Source: Bernardetia sp963719525
Lineage (GTDB): Bacteria; Bacteroidota; Bacteroidia; Cytophagales; Bernardetiaceae
Length of the DNA stretch: 64,000 bases
NCBI GenBank assembly: GCA_963719525.1
Contig: CAVRCG010000004.1
Coordinates: forward strand, 2,790,001 to 2,854,000
Direction of reading: 5' to 3'
Of the stretch, positions 8,262-17,005 are shown piece after piece. Positions within the stretch are counted from its first letter, which is position 1. Each line of letters begins with the position of its first letter. Under the pieces are notes generated by a model. The model did no database searches. It was not told where the DNA came from and saw only the letters and a program-made list of their open reading frames with translations. The translations under genes were made by a program, and so were the position numbers.

Positions 8262-10250
8262 ATGAAACGAATTATATTTTGGATTCTGTTATTATCCATA
8301 ACTTTGGTTTTATCCATTTCACGAACATATGCTCAATATGCTAAGGCTAAGGATTTGTTCAAGTTATACGGTTATGTAGAAAGTGATGAGAGTGATTATG
8401 GTTTCACTTCTTTTATAGGCTCTGATGGAAAATATATTCTCTACAATAACAAAAAAGTAATTATCCATGATGTTATCCATAAAAAAAGTATTGAATATGA
8501 TATACTTAAAATATTTGGAAGTAACGTTAAAAACATACAGCCTATTTTCATTGATGGTCAGACACAAATTTTAGCTCTTAAATATAATGAAGTTCAGTTA
8601 TGGAATATTAACACACAGAAAAGCAGCACTTATTTGAATGATGTTCAACAGTTTTGGGTAAGTAGAAATGGAGAGTTTATTGCAATTAAACCATCAAGTA
8701 ATTTTCTGCAGATATACTCACTAAAAGACAAAAAGCAATTAGGAACAGGAATACAATTACATGGCAACTCTTCAGCCTTACATAGTCATAGTGGTGATTA
8801 CAAAAAAATGCCTTCTATAATTGATTTTGATGTATTTGAAGAAAAGGAAGTATGTTTTTTAATGAATACTATGGAAGGTCATGTACTATTTAAAGTCTAT
8901 AGTATTCAGAAAGGAAACTTATTAAACAAATTTGATAGAATAATCCAATATTCTTTTTCAAGTAAAGAAGAACCTTGTTATGCTAGTAGTATATATTTCG
9001 TTAAATATCTTAGCAACGGTAAGGTAGTTACATCTTCTTCCATTACAAGATGTAATACAGTAGCACTATGGAACTTGAATAGAAGAGATGTTATATACAG
9101 AGAGAAGGATAATATCTATGAAGGTAAAGATGATGTGGCTTTAATAAGAGTAGGTAATGATGAAGTAATAGTCACAAATGAAGTAATTGTGAAGGAAGGG
9201 GTTGTTATACCCTATAAGATAGATTTAAGTGGTGAGGGATTTAATTACTCCTCTCGCCGTTATTCTAGAGTAAGTTTTGATAACAAGTATTTTGGCTATT
9301 ATTCTATTGAAAAAGGTGGAAAATATATTTATGCTATTTTGGAACTAGATATAAACAAACTAGAGTCTGCAAAAGAAGCTAAACGTATCGATGAAGTTGA
9401 ACGACAGGCAGAACAAGCTAGAATAGCTAAAGCAGAATTGGAAGCCCAACGAAAAGCAGAGGCAGAAGCTCAAACAAAAGCAGAGGCAGAACAAGCCAAA
9501 ATAGCACAAGCACAAGCAGTTCGTGATAGCAAAATAAAAGCGAACTCAAACAAAGCACTATGGAAAATGGGCAATAAAATTTGTAATGATGTTTCGGGTG
9601 GAGTTGTTGTCGGTACGCTCAATCAATGGAATGAAGACAAATCAATGGCTCAAATTAAAGTCGTTACAAGTCCAGGAGGAAGTTATGAAGGCGAAAGCTT
9701 GACTAAAAACAATCTAATATGGATAAAATCATCTGGCAAAGGATGGCATTTATGTTTAGATGATGAGATTCAGACTTCGTTATCCAATGATAATAGTAGT
9801 ACTAACACAACAAGTACATCTTTAAGTACAAATACAAATAATACTGTTTCGACTGAAACTGTTGGTAAATATGCCAAACGAGGAGCTTATAGAATAGCTT
9901 ATAAACTACGTCCCTCACAACTTCGTAAATATGATTTTAAGGTAATCAAACACAAAGAAATCGATGGAGTTATAATCCATATGAGTGTTAGTTATCAAGC
10001 AGGTAATCAATACTCACAGTGGGAAACAATAGAAGGAGTTATTATTTGTGATAAATATGGTACTAATGCGATGTTCATACCTAAGAAAGGAAGTGATGAC
10101 TCTGTAAATAGTTTTCTTTCAAACATTGGTCTTAATCAGTTTAGTGATTTGAAAGATAATAATGGTCAAATAAGAAAAAAGATTAATGAATTATTTAATA
10201 TCAATGTAGAAAATAGTTATATGTTTTTAGATAATTTATCTAGTGATTGA
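8262..10250 (+). CDS. Large exported protein with propeller-like N-terminus, coiled coil and C-terminal domain
   Basis: The 662-residue protein has a signal peptide (residues 1-24, ending RTYAQ). Residues about 30-360 contain repeated beta-strand words like those of WD40-type propellers (KYILYNNKKVIIHDV, VQLWNINTQ, VALWNLNRRD). Residues about 365-425 are an Ala/Glu/Lys coiled coil (RQAEQARIAKAELEAQ). A small beta domain follows (LWKMGNKICNDVSGG...WIKSSGKGWHLC), then a Ser/Thr/Asn linker and a C-terminal domain of about 130 residues beginning KRGAYRIAYKLRPSQLRKYD. No catalytic residues stand out. It may be a surface or periplasmic scaffold. The next small gene, 45 bp downstream on the same strand, may be cotranscribed. 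Confidence 0.6.
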   Translation: MKRIIFWILLLSITLVLSISRTYAQYAKAKDLFKLYGYVESDESDYGFTSFIGSDGKYILYNNKKVIIHDVIHKKSIEYDILKIFGSNVKNIQPIFIDGQTQILALKYNEVQLWNINTQKSSTYLNDVQQFWVSRNGEFIAIKPSSNFLQIYSLKDKKQLGTGIQLHGNSSALHSHSGDYKKMPSIIDFDVFEEKEVCFLMNTMEGHVLFKVYSIQKGNLLNKFDRIIQYSFSSKEEPCYASSIYFVKYLSNGKVVTSSSITRCNTVALWNLNRRDVIYREKDNIYEGKDDVALIRVGNDEVIVTNEVIVKEGVVIPYKIDLSGEGFNYSSRRYSRVSFDNKYFGYYSIEKGGKYIYAILELDINKLESAKEAKRIDEVERQAEQARIAKAELEAQRKAEAEAQTKAEAEQAKIAQAQAVRDSKIKANSNKALWKMGNKICNDVSGGVVVGTLNQWNEDKSMAQIKVVTSPGGSYEGESLTKNNLIWIKSSGKGWHLCLDDEIQTSLSNDNSSTNTTSTSLSTNTNNTVSTETVGKYAKRGAYRIAYKLRPSQLRKYDFKVIKHKEIDGVIIHMSVSYQAGNQYSQWETIEGVIICDKYGTNAMFIPKKGSDDSVNSFLSNIGLNQFSDLKDNNGQIRKKINELFNINVENSYMFLDNLSSD

Positions 10251-10295
10251 TAACTTAGTTTCTACTTAAAATTCTAAAAAAATATTTCCAAAAAT

Positions 10296-10868
10296 ATGAA
10301 AAACCCTTTACTACTCATTTTCGTACCCGTCAAAGCAGCTAGTAATTTCGGTTGTTTGGGTGTTTTATTTGGCTTCATGTATATCATTATTTTAGCTGGA
10401 ATTGTGCTTTCTGTATTAGGAAAAATGTTTAGTGGTTGTTCAGTAGAAAATAGTTACTCAGAAGATTGTTATTCTTGTGGAGGTACAAGTACACATGAGC
10501 CATATTCTGGAGGTTCTAGTTCATCAATATGAGTGACATTTTCCGATTTCTGCATACAAATTTGTTTTAGACAAAATAATAGTTTACTTTTTCCATAGAA
10601 TAGGGTTTGCAAACCCTATTTTATGAAAAAAAAGACGATTGCACAGAATAAAATTTGGCAACAATCTTTCTATTTTAGAAGGTCACTCATATTGAGTTCA
10701 TCATCTAGTCGTTCTACATACTCTAATCCTCCTCCTGTATCTGCTTCTAGTATAGCTAGAAGTCTAAATGCACAAGGCTACCGAATCGGGCAAATTAGAA
10801 AGTATCTAAAAGAAAATGGCTACGGAGACTATCGTAGAAAAGAAATCAAAGAAATGGTAGGGAAATAA
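10296..10868 (+). pseudogene. Small membrane protein gene split by a MITE
   Basis: The first half (10296-10532) encodes 78 residues with one or two membrane helices (CLGVLFGFMYIIILAGIVLSV), a Cys-rich stretch (EDCYSCGG) and a Ser-rich end. The second half is open from within the MITE to 10868 and ends with a conserved-looking module, SIARSLNAQGYRIGQIRKYL plus KENGYGDYRRKEIKEMV. The two halves are in the same frame. Removing the MITE and one copy of its 9-bp duplication (AGTTCATCA) joins GGSSS directly to SSRSTYSNPPP, giving a protein of about 131 residues. As it stands, the upstream product ends at the TGA supplied by the MITE end. The downstream part could be translated from an ATG inside the MITE (10623). 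Function unknown. Confidence 0.8.
10527..10694. mobile_element. MITE copy 1, about 168 bp
   Basis: The element has terminal inverted repeats (ATATGAGTGAC at the left against GTCACTCATAT at the right). It is flanked by a 9-bp direct repeat AGTTCATCA at 10518-10526 and 10695-10703. The centre holds a 22-bp perfect palindrome at 10599-10620. It has no gene of its own and is too short for a transposase, so it must be mobilised in trans. Two relatives lie at 51859 and 61411. The parent IS is not in the window: the ISAs1 ends at 3362/4590 do not match. Confidence 0.85.
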
Positions 10869-10889
10869 TCATTTTAAAATAAAGTCATT

Positions 10890-11033
10890 ATGAAATTTAC
10901 AATTCGAAACATAATCGGTTTATTGCTTACTTTTTTGATGATTTTTTTGCTTGGCAAATTATTGAGATATCCAAAATGCGTAAATAAATGGTCATCGAAA
11001 ATGCTAAATTTCCCACCCTCGTCGGTGTTTTAG
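10890..11033 (+). CDS. Possible small membrane peptide
   Basis: ATG 10890 opens a 47-residue frame with one strongly hydrophobic helix (IIGLLLTFLMIFLLGKLL) and a basic tail. The last residues and the stop codon lie in a dispersed GTTGTTGGTGT hairpin repeat, so the natural C-terminus may have been replaced by the repeat. It is too small for a homology judgement. It follows the MITE-split membrane gene by 21 bp and could be part of the same unit. Confidence 0.35.
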   Translation: MKFTIRNIIGLLLTFLMIFLLGKLLRYPKCVNKWSSKMLNFPPSSVF

Positions 11034-11051
11034 CGAAGCGACACCAACAAC
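11021..11051 (+). repeat. Dispersed hairpin repeat, GTTGTTGGTGT family
   Basis: GTCGGTGTTTTAGCGAAGCG followed by ACACCAACAAC. This copy is imperfect in its left arm. Other copies occur at 28197, 28968, 31934, 55971 and 58778, with a related form at 28489. The consensus stem is GTTGTTGGTGT paired with ACACCAACAAC around a loop with TTTAGCGAAGCG. Confidence 0.85.
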
Positions 11052-11100
11052 AAACCAACAACGGATAGAGAAACACAAAAAATTTAAATTAAAAAATACT

Positions 11101-11181
11101 ATGGCGAAAGCAAAACAATGCCCCAATTGTGGACACTACATGCTTAATATGAAATACGAAGCCCAGCTAAAAGGATTGTAG
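11101..11181 (+). pseudogene. Zinc-ribbon peptide fragment
   Basis: ATG 11101 encodes 26 residues beginning MAKAKQCPNCGHYMLNMKYE, with one Cys-x-x-Cys knuckle, and then meets TAG. Real zinc-ribbon proteins need a second CxxC pair. None follows in any frame before 11300, so this is probably the left end of a truncated gene. About 230 bp after it holds no convincing frame. Confidence 0.4.
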
Positions 11182-11311
11182 AAATACAAAAACCAAGTGT
11201 AGAAAACATAGAGTATTTGAAGAAAAATAATATTCTAATAGGCAAAAATATAAAAAACCGTGAAAATTAAGGGGAGGGTAAACCAAATGTAATAAAGTAG
11301 TAAATCCTCGC

Positions 11312-11345
11312 AAAACTCTATTTCTTTGAGATAGAGTTTTTTTTG
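11312..11345 (+). terminator. Rho-independent terminator
   Basis: A stem of AAAACTCTAT (11312-11321) with ATAGAGTTTT (11331-11340) is followed directly by more T. It precedes the Smr-protein gene and closes the decayed 10.3-11.2 kb region. Confidence 0.75.
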
Positions 11346-11418
11346 TTTGTCAAACTCAAAAACTGTATTTTTACACAAAAAATAATTCGAAACAGAATCA
11401 TATTAGAATCAAATAAAA

Positions 11419-12426
11419 ATGAAAATAGGCGATAGAGTGCGTATGCTCACAGGAACAGAAGAAGGCGTAATCACAAAAATTTTGCAACACGGACAAGTAG
11501 AAATAGAAATTGAAGACGGTTTTTGTTTGCCTATTATGGCTTCCGAAGTAGTTTTGATAAACAAACAAGAAGAAAAATATTTTGGTAGAAAATCTCCTGT
11601 TTCAGTTGTAGAAGAAGAAAAAAAACCTCTTTTTAAACCTACCAAAAAAATAAAAAAATCTACTGTCGGAGAAGGAATTTATCTTGCCTTTACAGATTTT
11701 AATGATAAATTATTGAATGTTTATTTGATAAATAATATGGCTTATTCTATGCTTGTTACGGTAAGTGAGCAGCTAGAAAATGGTCACGAAAAACATCTTT
11801 TTTCTGAACAAATAGACAAAAAAGATGCACCAAGAATTCATAGACTAAGTAGAGAAGAGTTTAATGATTGGAAACCTCTCAATATTAGAGCAATTTTCTT
11901 TAAAGAAGGTAATTTTGAGCCTAAAGAAACACTACTTTTTCAAATGGGTTTTAATAATTCTTTTTTCAGAATCAAACGAACTGCCCCTGTTCTGGAACGA
12001 GAATCGTATCTTTTTAGAGTAGAAGGACGAGAAGTTCAGCCAGATTTGGAGCAGGAAAAAATGCAAGTTGTTGATGCTGTTAGTCTTAGAGAAAGAATTA
12101 TAGAAAATAGCTCAAAAGTTTCTCCTTACAAAACAGAAGCTCCACCTTCCGAAATTGATTTGCATATCGAAGAATTATCGCCCGACCATTACGATGTGAT
12201 GACAAATGAAGCCATTATTACAATGCAGTTAGAGCATTTTGAAATTTATTTGGATAAAGCGTTGGCTTCTAATATGGAATCCATTATTTTTATTCACGGA
12301 ATTGGAGTTGGCAAACTTAGACAAGAAATTCATAAACGATTAAGCCAGCATCCACATGTAAAATATTATCAAGATGCTTATAAAGATAAGTTTGGCTATG
12401 GAGCAACAAAGGCAGTTTTTAAGTAG
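11419..12426 (+). CDS. DUF2027/Smr-domain protein
   Basis: This 335-residue cytoplasmic protein opens with an SH3/KOW-like barrel (residues 1-50, MKIGDRVRMLTGTEEGVITK and a following barrel strand EDGFCLPIMASEVVLI). A central DUF2027 region follows (about 75-200), and a C-terminal Smr domain (about 250-335) with IDLHIEEL, IFIHGIGVGKLRQEIHKRL and the terminal YGATKAVFK. Smr is the nuclease-like module also found at the end of MutS2. The motif H-G-x-G-x-G-x-L is complete (HGIGVGKL), so the fold is likely functional in nucleic-acid binding or nicking. Proteins with this domain order are common in Bacteroidota and have no settled cellular role. Confidence 0.88.
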   Translation: MKIGDRVRMLTGTEEGVITKILQHGQVEIEIEDGFCLPIMASEVVLINKQEEKYFGRKSPVSVVEEEKKPLFKPTKKIKKSTVGEGIYLAFTDFNDKLLNVYLINNMAYSMLVTVSEQLENGHEKHLFSEQIDKKDAPRIHRLSREEFNDWKPLNIRAIFFKEGNFEPKETLLFQMGFNNSFFRIKRTAPVLERESYLFRVEGREVQPDLEQEKMQVVDAVSLRERIIENSSKVSPYKTEAPPSEIDLHIEELSPDHYDVMTNEAIITMQLEHFEIYLDKALASNMESIIFIHGIGVGKLRQEIHKRLSQHPHVKYYQDAYKDKFGYGATKAVFK

Positions 12427-12442
12427 GTTTTTGCACTAAATC

Positions 12443-12497
12443 GCTCGTGAGGACACGAGCAATGGATAAATATACCGTTGCTCGTGTCCTCACGAGC
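12443..12497. repeat. Inverted pair of GCTCGTGAGGACACGAGC hairpin repeats
   Basis: GCTCGTGAGGACACGAGCAA at 12443-12462 is followed after a short AT-rich spacer by the reverse complement form at 12476-12497, which ends GCTACAC. Each unit is itself a dyad and the two units also pair with each other. Relatives lie at 29421, 29520, 61372 and 61614. It lies between the Smr gene and rbfA and may act as a terminator-like structure. Confidence 0.85.
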
Positions 12498-12588
12498 TAC
12501 ACAAGAACGAAAAAAACGAACTTTTTACTACTTTACTAAGTTACTTTTAAGTAAATCAACAAAATAATTACAACGAAAAAATAGTATT

Positions 12589-13011
12589 ATGCACAACGAG
12601 AGCCAACGACAAAAACAAGTTTCAAAGATTATACAAAAAGATATAGGCGAAATTTTCCAAATCCAGAATATAGGGAAAGATGCCTTAGTTACGATTACGG
12701 CTGTAAAATCTGCTCCTGATTTAGGACTTTGCAGAATTTATGTAAGCGTTTTTCCTCCAGTCAAACAGTATGCTGTGATGGAAGAAATTGAGAAAAAAAG
12801 TGGAATGATTCGTAGTGAAGTAGGAAAACGAGTAAGACATCAATTTCGTCAAGTTCCTAACTTAGAGTTTTTTATTGATAAAACAGAAGAAGAAGCTGCC
12901 GAAATAGAACAACTCATCGATAGTTTGGATATTCCACCAGCTCCAGAAGAAGACGATGAAAATTACAAAAACTACAAAGAAGAAGGAAGACTAGATGCAG
13001 ACGATTTTTAA
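12589..13011 (+). CDS. rbfA: Ribosome-binding factor A
   Basis: The 140-residue protein has the RbfA KH-type fold. It starts with SQRQKQVSKIIQKDIGEIFQ, then VTITAVKSAPDLGLCRIYVS, the helix RSEVGKRVRHQFRQVPNLEF and the closing EEAAEIEQLIDSL. RbfA binds the 30S subunit near the 5' end helix of 16S rRNA during late maturation and is needed for growth in the cold. The acidic tail after residue 117 (PPAPEEDDENY) is an extension beyond the core. The start is well supported because the conserved N-terminal helix begins within six residues of ATG 12589. It is apparently a single-gene unit, with a terminator at 13052. Confidence 0.93.
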   Translation: MHNESQRQKQVSKIIQKDIGEIFQIQNIGKDALVTITAVKSAPDLGLCRIYVSVFPPVKQYAVMEEIEKKSGMIRSEVGKRVRHQFRQVPNLEFFIDKTEEEAAEIEQLIDSLDIPPAPEEDDENYKNYKEEGRLDADDF

Positions 13012-13051
13012 AAATTTAATTTGATAAATCAAATTACTACATAGGTTTTCT

Positions 13052-13094
13052 AAATATCCATTTCATAAAACTAAAATTATAAAATGGATATTTT
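13052..13094 (+). terminator. Rho-independent terminator
   Basis: AAATATCCATTT (13052-13063) pairs with AAATGGATATTT (13082-13093) and runs into further T. It is 40 bp past rbfA. The rest of 13095-13233 is AT-rich and carries no gene that I can see. Confidence 0.75.
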
Positions 13095-13233
13095 TTTGTG
13101 TTTTACTTTGAGTTCATAATCTATTAACATTCCTTTTCGCTTTTTTTATCTTCTACTTTGATTTATTTCAAACTGACTTTATTATATTGCAAGATTAAAG
13201 CACTTTTGCGCAACTAACTACACGTATTCAGTT

Positions 13234-15051
13234 ATGGAAAATAATCAAAATAAATTGAACTTAGAACAAGAATCAGAAGAGCAAATCAAAGCCTTGATAG
13301 ATAAAGAAGAGTTCATTGAAGCTACAAATCTCAATAAATATCATATCGAACTGTTTGCAGGTTTGTTGATGCGTGCTTTAAAATTGCAGAAAGCAAACAA
13401 ACTTTATGAAGCCATTTCATCAAACAAAGGATTAGATTTTCTGAAATCATTCTTTGAATTATTGAATATAAAAACGGTCGTCAATGAAAAAGAATTAGAA
13501 CGTTTGCCAAAAGAAGGTGCATTTATTACCGTTTCGAATCACCCTTTCGGTGTTATTGATGGCTTTTTGCTGATGCGTTATTTAGTCGAACACAACAAGG
13601 ATTTTAAGGTAATGGGAAATTTTTTGTTGATGCGAATTGAGCGTTTAGCTCCTTATGTTATTCCTGTAAATCCGTTAGAAAACCATCAAGATGCCTATTC
13701 TAGTATGGCTGGAATGAAGGCAGCACTTACACAGCTTCGTGACGGAAAACCGTTGGGGATTTTTCCTGCTGGCGAAGTGTCTAGTTATCAAGCTGATTCA
13801 AAAATGATTTCTGACCGTCAATGGCAAACGCCAGCCATTAAGCTCATCAAGAAAGCAAAAGTTCCGATTGTTCCTATTTATTTTCAAGGAAGCAACAGTC
13901 GTATTTTTCATTTAATTGGAAAATTACATCCACTTTTGCGTACAGCTTCTATTCCTCGTGAAATGTTTAATAAAACAGGCGAAGAAGTTAGGATAAGAAT
14001 TGGAAATCCGATTTCGGTAAAAAGTCAAGAAGAGTTTGATGATATTGAGCGTTTTGGTCGTTTTTTGAGAGCAAAAACGTATGCTTTGGGTTCAACAATG
14101 GAAGTCAAAAAATTCTATTATCCTTCCTTTAAATTTCCTTCAAAACCTCAAGAAATTGTAAAAGAAAATCCGAAAGAAAAAATAATTGCAGAAGTAGAAA
14201 ATCTTAGAAAAGAAGACAAATTACTTTTTGTTCAGCAAAATTACGAAGGTTATGTAGCCAATTCGAATCAAATTCCTGTTATTTTGAGCGAAATAGGAAG
14301 GTTACGTGAAATTACGTTTAGAGAAGTAGGAGAAGGAACAAACAAAAAAACGGATTTAGATGAGTTTGATTTGTATTATCATCATTTATTTATTTGGGAC
14401 AAAGACGAAAACAAAATCGTAGGCGCATATCGTGTAGGAAGAGGCGACAAAATAATGGAACGTTTTGGTAAAAAAGGATTTTATTTAGAAAGTCTGTTCA
14501 AAATGGATGACGAGTTTACACCTTATTTAGAAAAATCGTTAGAATTAGGGCGTTCATTTATTACAAAAGAATACCAACAAAAACGACTTCCTTTGTTTTT
14601 ATTATGGAAAGGAATTTTGTTTTTCTTAATCCAGAATCCACAATACCGTTATTTAGTTGGTCCTGTAAGCATTAGCAGTAGTTATACAGAAGCATCAAGA
14701 GCTTTGATTGTAAGATTTATCCAGCGTTATTTTTATGATGAAGAATTATCAAAACTGATTACGCCACGAAAAGAATTTAATCCAAAAATAGATTTATTAG
14801 ATACAGATGCACTTTTTGAAGGCGCACATGATTTGGCTCAATTGGATAAACTCTTGTGGGATTTGGAACCGAATCGTCATTCTGCACCTGTTTTATTGAA
14901 AAAATATATTCAACTTAATGCAAAAATAATTTCGTTTAATCTTGACCCAAAATTCAATGACGCTATCGATGGCTTGATGGTTTTAGATGTTAAAGAAGTA
15001 CCAGAAGAAACGATTAAGAATTTGAATAAGGAAATGGAGTTGCCTTCTTAG
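13234..15051 (+). CDS. olsF: Two-domain acyltransferase, OlsF-like (ornithine/amino-acid lipid synthesis)
   Basis: The 605-residue protein fuses two acyltransferases. Residues about 80-290 are a PlsC-type O-acyltransferase with SNHPFGVIDG (His103, Asp109) and the glycerophosphate-site-like motif FPAGEVSSYQ. Residues about 330-560 are a GNAT/hemolysin-like N-acyltransferase with ELGRSFITKEYQQKRLPLF, LVGPVSISSSY and the preceding DLYYHHLFIWD. In Flavobacterium and Serratia, OlsF proteins of this length and domain order make ornithine lipids: the C-terminal domain acylates the amino acid and the N-terminal domain adds the second acyl chain. It probably acts at the inner membrane. A close alternative is a family of uncharacterised hemolysin-type acyltransferases with the same order, so the symbol is tentative. 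Confidence 0.72.
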   Translation: MENNQNKLNLEQESEEQIKALIDKEEFIEATNLNKYHIELFAGLLMRALKLQKANKLYEAISSNKGLDFLKSFFELLNIKTVVNEKELERLPKEGAFITVSNHPFGVIDGFLLMRYLVEHNKDFKVMGNFLLMRIERLAPYVIPVNPLENHQDAYSSMAGMKAALTQLRDGKPLGIFPAGEVSSYQADSKMISDRQWQTPAIKLIKKAKVPIVPIYFQGSNSRIFHLIGKLHPLLRTASIPREMFNKTGEEVRIRIGNPISVKSQEEFDDIERFGRFLRAKTYALGSTMEVKKFYYPSFKFPSKPQEIVKENPKEKIIAEVENLRKEDKLLFVQQNYEGYVANSNQIPVILSEIGRLREITFREVGEGTNKKTDLDEFDLYYHHLFIWDKDENKIVGAYRVGRGDKIMERFGKKGFYLESLFKMDDEFTPYLEKSLELGRSFITKEYQQKRLPLFLLWKGILFFLIQNPQYRYLVGPVSISSSYTEASRALIVRFIQRYFYDEELSKLITPRKEFNPKIDLLDTDALFEGAHDLAQLDKLLWDLEPNRHSAPVLLKKYIQLNAKIISFNLDPKFNDAIDGLMVLDVKEVPEETIKNLNKEMELPS

Positions 15052-15062
15052 AAATAAAAAAT

Positions 15063-15086
15063 GGTTCAAGTGTCGATGCTTGAACC
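15063..15086 (-). terminator. Rho-independent terminator for the DUF302 lipoprotein gene
   Basis: GGTTCAAG (15063-15070) pairs with CTTGAACC (15079-15086) around an 8-base loop. On the minus strand the stem runs into a T stretch (complement of 15056-15061). It lies 41 bp past the minus-strand stop codon and also separates the convergent olsF-like gene. Confidence 0.75.
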
Positions 15087-15127
15087 AAAAAATATTATGC
15101 TAAAATTACAAATTACCTTATCAAAAC

Positions 15128-16105
15128 CTACTTCAAAACAGCATTACTAAACATATCCAAAACTTCATCAATTTTAGTAGTCAGTTCTTCATTTTCAATT
15201 CCATGACGATTTGCTAAAAACGAACCTTTATAATAACTTACTTGTGTTTTTCCATTTTCATCTTCCCAAATAAGAATTTTCATAGGCAAATCCAGACCGA
15301 TTGTAGAATTTAGTTTCATTAATTGACTTCCTACTTCTGGTTTTCCAAAGATAAACAAACGAGTAGGACGAATTTCTAAGCCTGCATCTTTGGCTGCCTT
15401 GTTGTGTTCTACTTTTGCAATCAGTCTAAAACCTTTTTCTTTGAGTAATTTTTCTAGTTTTGCGCTTGATTTATCTACTGACAAAACGCTTTCTTTTGTC
15501 TGCAAATCGGATAAATTACTGCCTAATTTCAAGTCTTGTAACTTTGTTTCTTCTACATCTGAATGACTTATTTTATCTAAAAGTCCGTTCATTTTTGTTT
15601 CCAATTCTGGAAGCATAATCTCATAACGGTTCATCAAAATAGAAGCATTGTTATAAATTATTTTTGTAGTTCCGTTGTCCTCATAAACCAAAATTTTCAT
15701 CGGCAAATCCATTGCAGCAGCTTGATTTTGTTGCATTAATTGTGTTCCTGCTTTTGGATTACCGAAAATAATCAAACGGCTTTGAGGGATTTCCATTTGT
15801 ACACCTTTTGCAGCTTCCGAATGATTTACTTCTGCAATAATCTTTAAATTTTCATTAGATTCAATAGCCGATTTGATGGAATTATAAACCTCATCTACTG
15901 ATTTAGAATGATTTTTCTGAACGAAAGGTAATTGTATTGCTGCAACATTACCTTCATCGATAATTATAGTCGTTGTATCTGTATTTATATTTTGAAGAGA
16001 ATCGGAAGAGTTTTCTGTATCTACTTTTTTATTATCTTGACAAGATGAAAAAAGCAAAACAGAAGAAGCACAAAGAAGAATAAAATAACTAAAAATAGTT
16101 TTCAT
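15128..16105 (-). CDS. Lipoprotein with two DUF302 domains
   Basis: The open frame extends to 16159, but ATG at 16105 gives a proper lipoprotein signal (MKTIFSYFILLCASSVLLFSSC) and is the likely start, leaving 325 residues. Two tandem DUF302 domains follow. The first has IIAEVNHSEAAKGVQMEIPQ with FGNPKAGTQLM and LPMKILVYED; the second has LIAKVEHNKAAKDAGLEIRP with FGKPEVGSQLM and LPMKILIWED. The two copies are clearly duplicates. DUF302 is a small alpha-beta fold of unknown ligand, often in heme-, sulfur- or metal-related contexts. The protein should be anchored to a membrane on the periplasmic side. It is transcribed toward its own terminator at 15063. Confidence 0.85.
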   Translation of the reverse strand: MKTIFSYFILLCASSVLLFSSCQDNKKVDTENSSDSLQNINTDTTTIIIDEGNVAAIQLPFVQKNHSKSVDEVYNSIKSAIESNENLKIIAEVNHSEAAKGVQMEIPQSRLIIFGNPKAGTQLMQQNQAAAMDLPMKILVYEDNGTTKIIYNNASILMNRYEIMLPELETKMNGLLDKISHSDVEETKLQDLKLGSNLSDLQTKESVLSVDKSSAKLEKLLKEKGFRLIAKVEHNKAAKDAGLEIRPTRLFIFGKPEVGSQLMKLNSTIGLDLPMKILIWEDENGKTQVSYYKGSFLANRHGIENEELTTKIDEVLDMFSNAVLK

Positions 16106-16189
16106 AAATATTGTTTTTGAGTTGGAAGGTTTTAAAGTACAAATAATTACAACCCTCAACGAGGCTTCGCCGTCTTTGAGGTAAAATCA

Positions 16190-16235
16190 AAAATGCTATG
16201 TTTTGAAATGCAAACACACTAAAGTGTGTTCTACA
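16190..16235. repeat. Single copy of the unit found in tandem at 18731
   Basis: AAAATGCTATGTTTTGAAAT followed by GCAAACACACTAAAGTGTGT and TCTACA. This closely matches the 56-bp unit repeated at 18731-18954 and contains the hairpin ACACACTAAAGTGTGT followed by CTACA. It lies just downstream of fabG, between it and the DUF302 lipoprotein gene. Confidence 0.85.
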
Positions 16236-16246
16236 TAAATGCGAAA

Positions 16247-16972
16247 CTATAAAATTCCTCCTCCGTCCACATACAGAACAGAACCATTCACAAAACTAGC
16301 TTCCTCTGATGCCAAATACAAATACGCATTTGCTACATCTTCTGGCTTTCCAGCACGACGAACAGGAATTGAAGCAATAATTTTTTCTTGAAACTCTTTT
16401 GCAATCGAAGCCGTCATTTCCGTTTGAATATAACCTGGTGCAATGGCATTTACCGTAATTCCATCTTTTCCAACTTCTCTAGCTAAGCTTTTTGTGAAAC
16501 CAATTACTCCAGCTTTTGCAGCCGAATAATTTGTTTGTCCAAAATTTCCATACACGCCAGCAATAGAAGAAGCATTGATTATTCTTCCATATTTTTGTGC
16601 TTTCATGTGTGGAACAACTGCTTTTGCACAGTTATAAACGCCTGTAAGATTTACATTAATGACACTATCCCAAAGGTCGTCAGTCATTTTCATGAAGGAA
16701 GAATCTCTAAGTATTCCTGCATTATTTACTAAAATATCTATTCTACCAAAATCAGAAAGCACTTTTTGAGTAGCTTTTTCTAATCCTTCTCTATCCGAAG
16801 TATTGACTTTGTAGAATTTTCCGTTTAGAGAATCAGCCGTTTTTTGTCCTTCTTCGTCCAGATCCCAGATAGCGATTTTTGCGCCTGCTTTATGGAAAAT
16901 TTGAGCAACTGCTTTTCCAATTCCGTTTGCGCCTCCTGTGATGAGTGCGACTTTGTCTTTTAATGAAAACAT
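16247..16972 (-). CDS. fabG: 3-oxoacyl-ACP reductase (short-chain dehydrogenase)
   Basis: The 241-residue SDR has the nucleotide-binding TGGANGIG (12-19), NNAG (83-86), catalytic Ser near 135 in INASSIAG, and Tyr149/Lys153 in YSAAK. The C-terminus PVRRAGKPEDVANAYLYLAS then VNGSVLYVDGG is typical of FabG. It reduces 3-oxoacyl thioesters with NAD(P)H during fatty-acid elongation. Because it stands alone and not next to acpP or fabF, it could instead be a second FabG/PhaB-like reductase. All catalytic residues are present. Confidence 0.88.
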   Translation of the reverse strand: MFSLKDKVALITGGANGIGKAVAQIFHKAGAKIAIWDLDEEGQKTADSLNGKFYKVNTSDREGLEKATQKVLSDFGRIDILVNNAGILRDSSFMKMTDDLWDSVINVNLTGVYNCAKAVVPHMKAQKYGRIINASSIAGVYGNFGQTNYSAAKAGVIGFTKSLAREVGKDGITVNAIAPGYIQTEMTASIAKEFQEKIIASIPVRRAGKPEDVANAYLYLASEEASFVNGSVLYVDGGGIL

Positions 16973-17005
16973 AATTTTTAGTTAGTGTGTTTATGTGAAT
17001 TGTTA

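Noticed and set aside
3362..10694. The MITEs as deletion derivatives of the ISAs1 element
   Set aside because: IS ends begin AGGGTTTTCTTAT, MITE ends begin ATATGAGTGAC; duplications are 8 and 9 bp. They do not share ends, so another IS must mobilise the MITEs.
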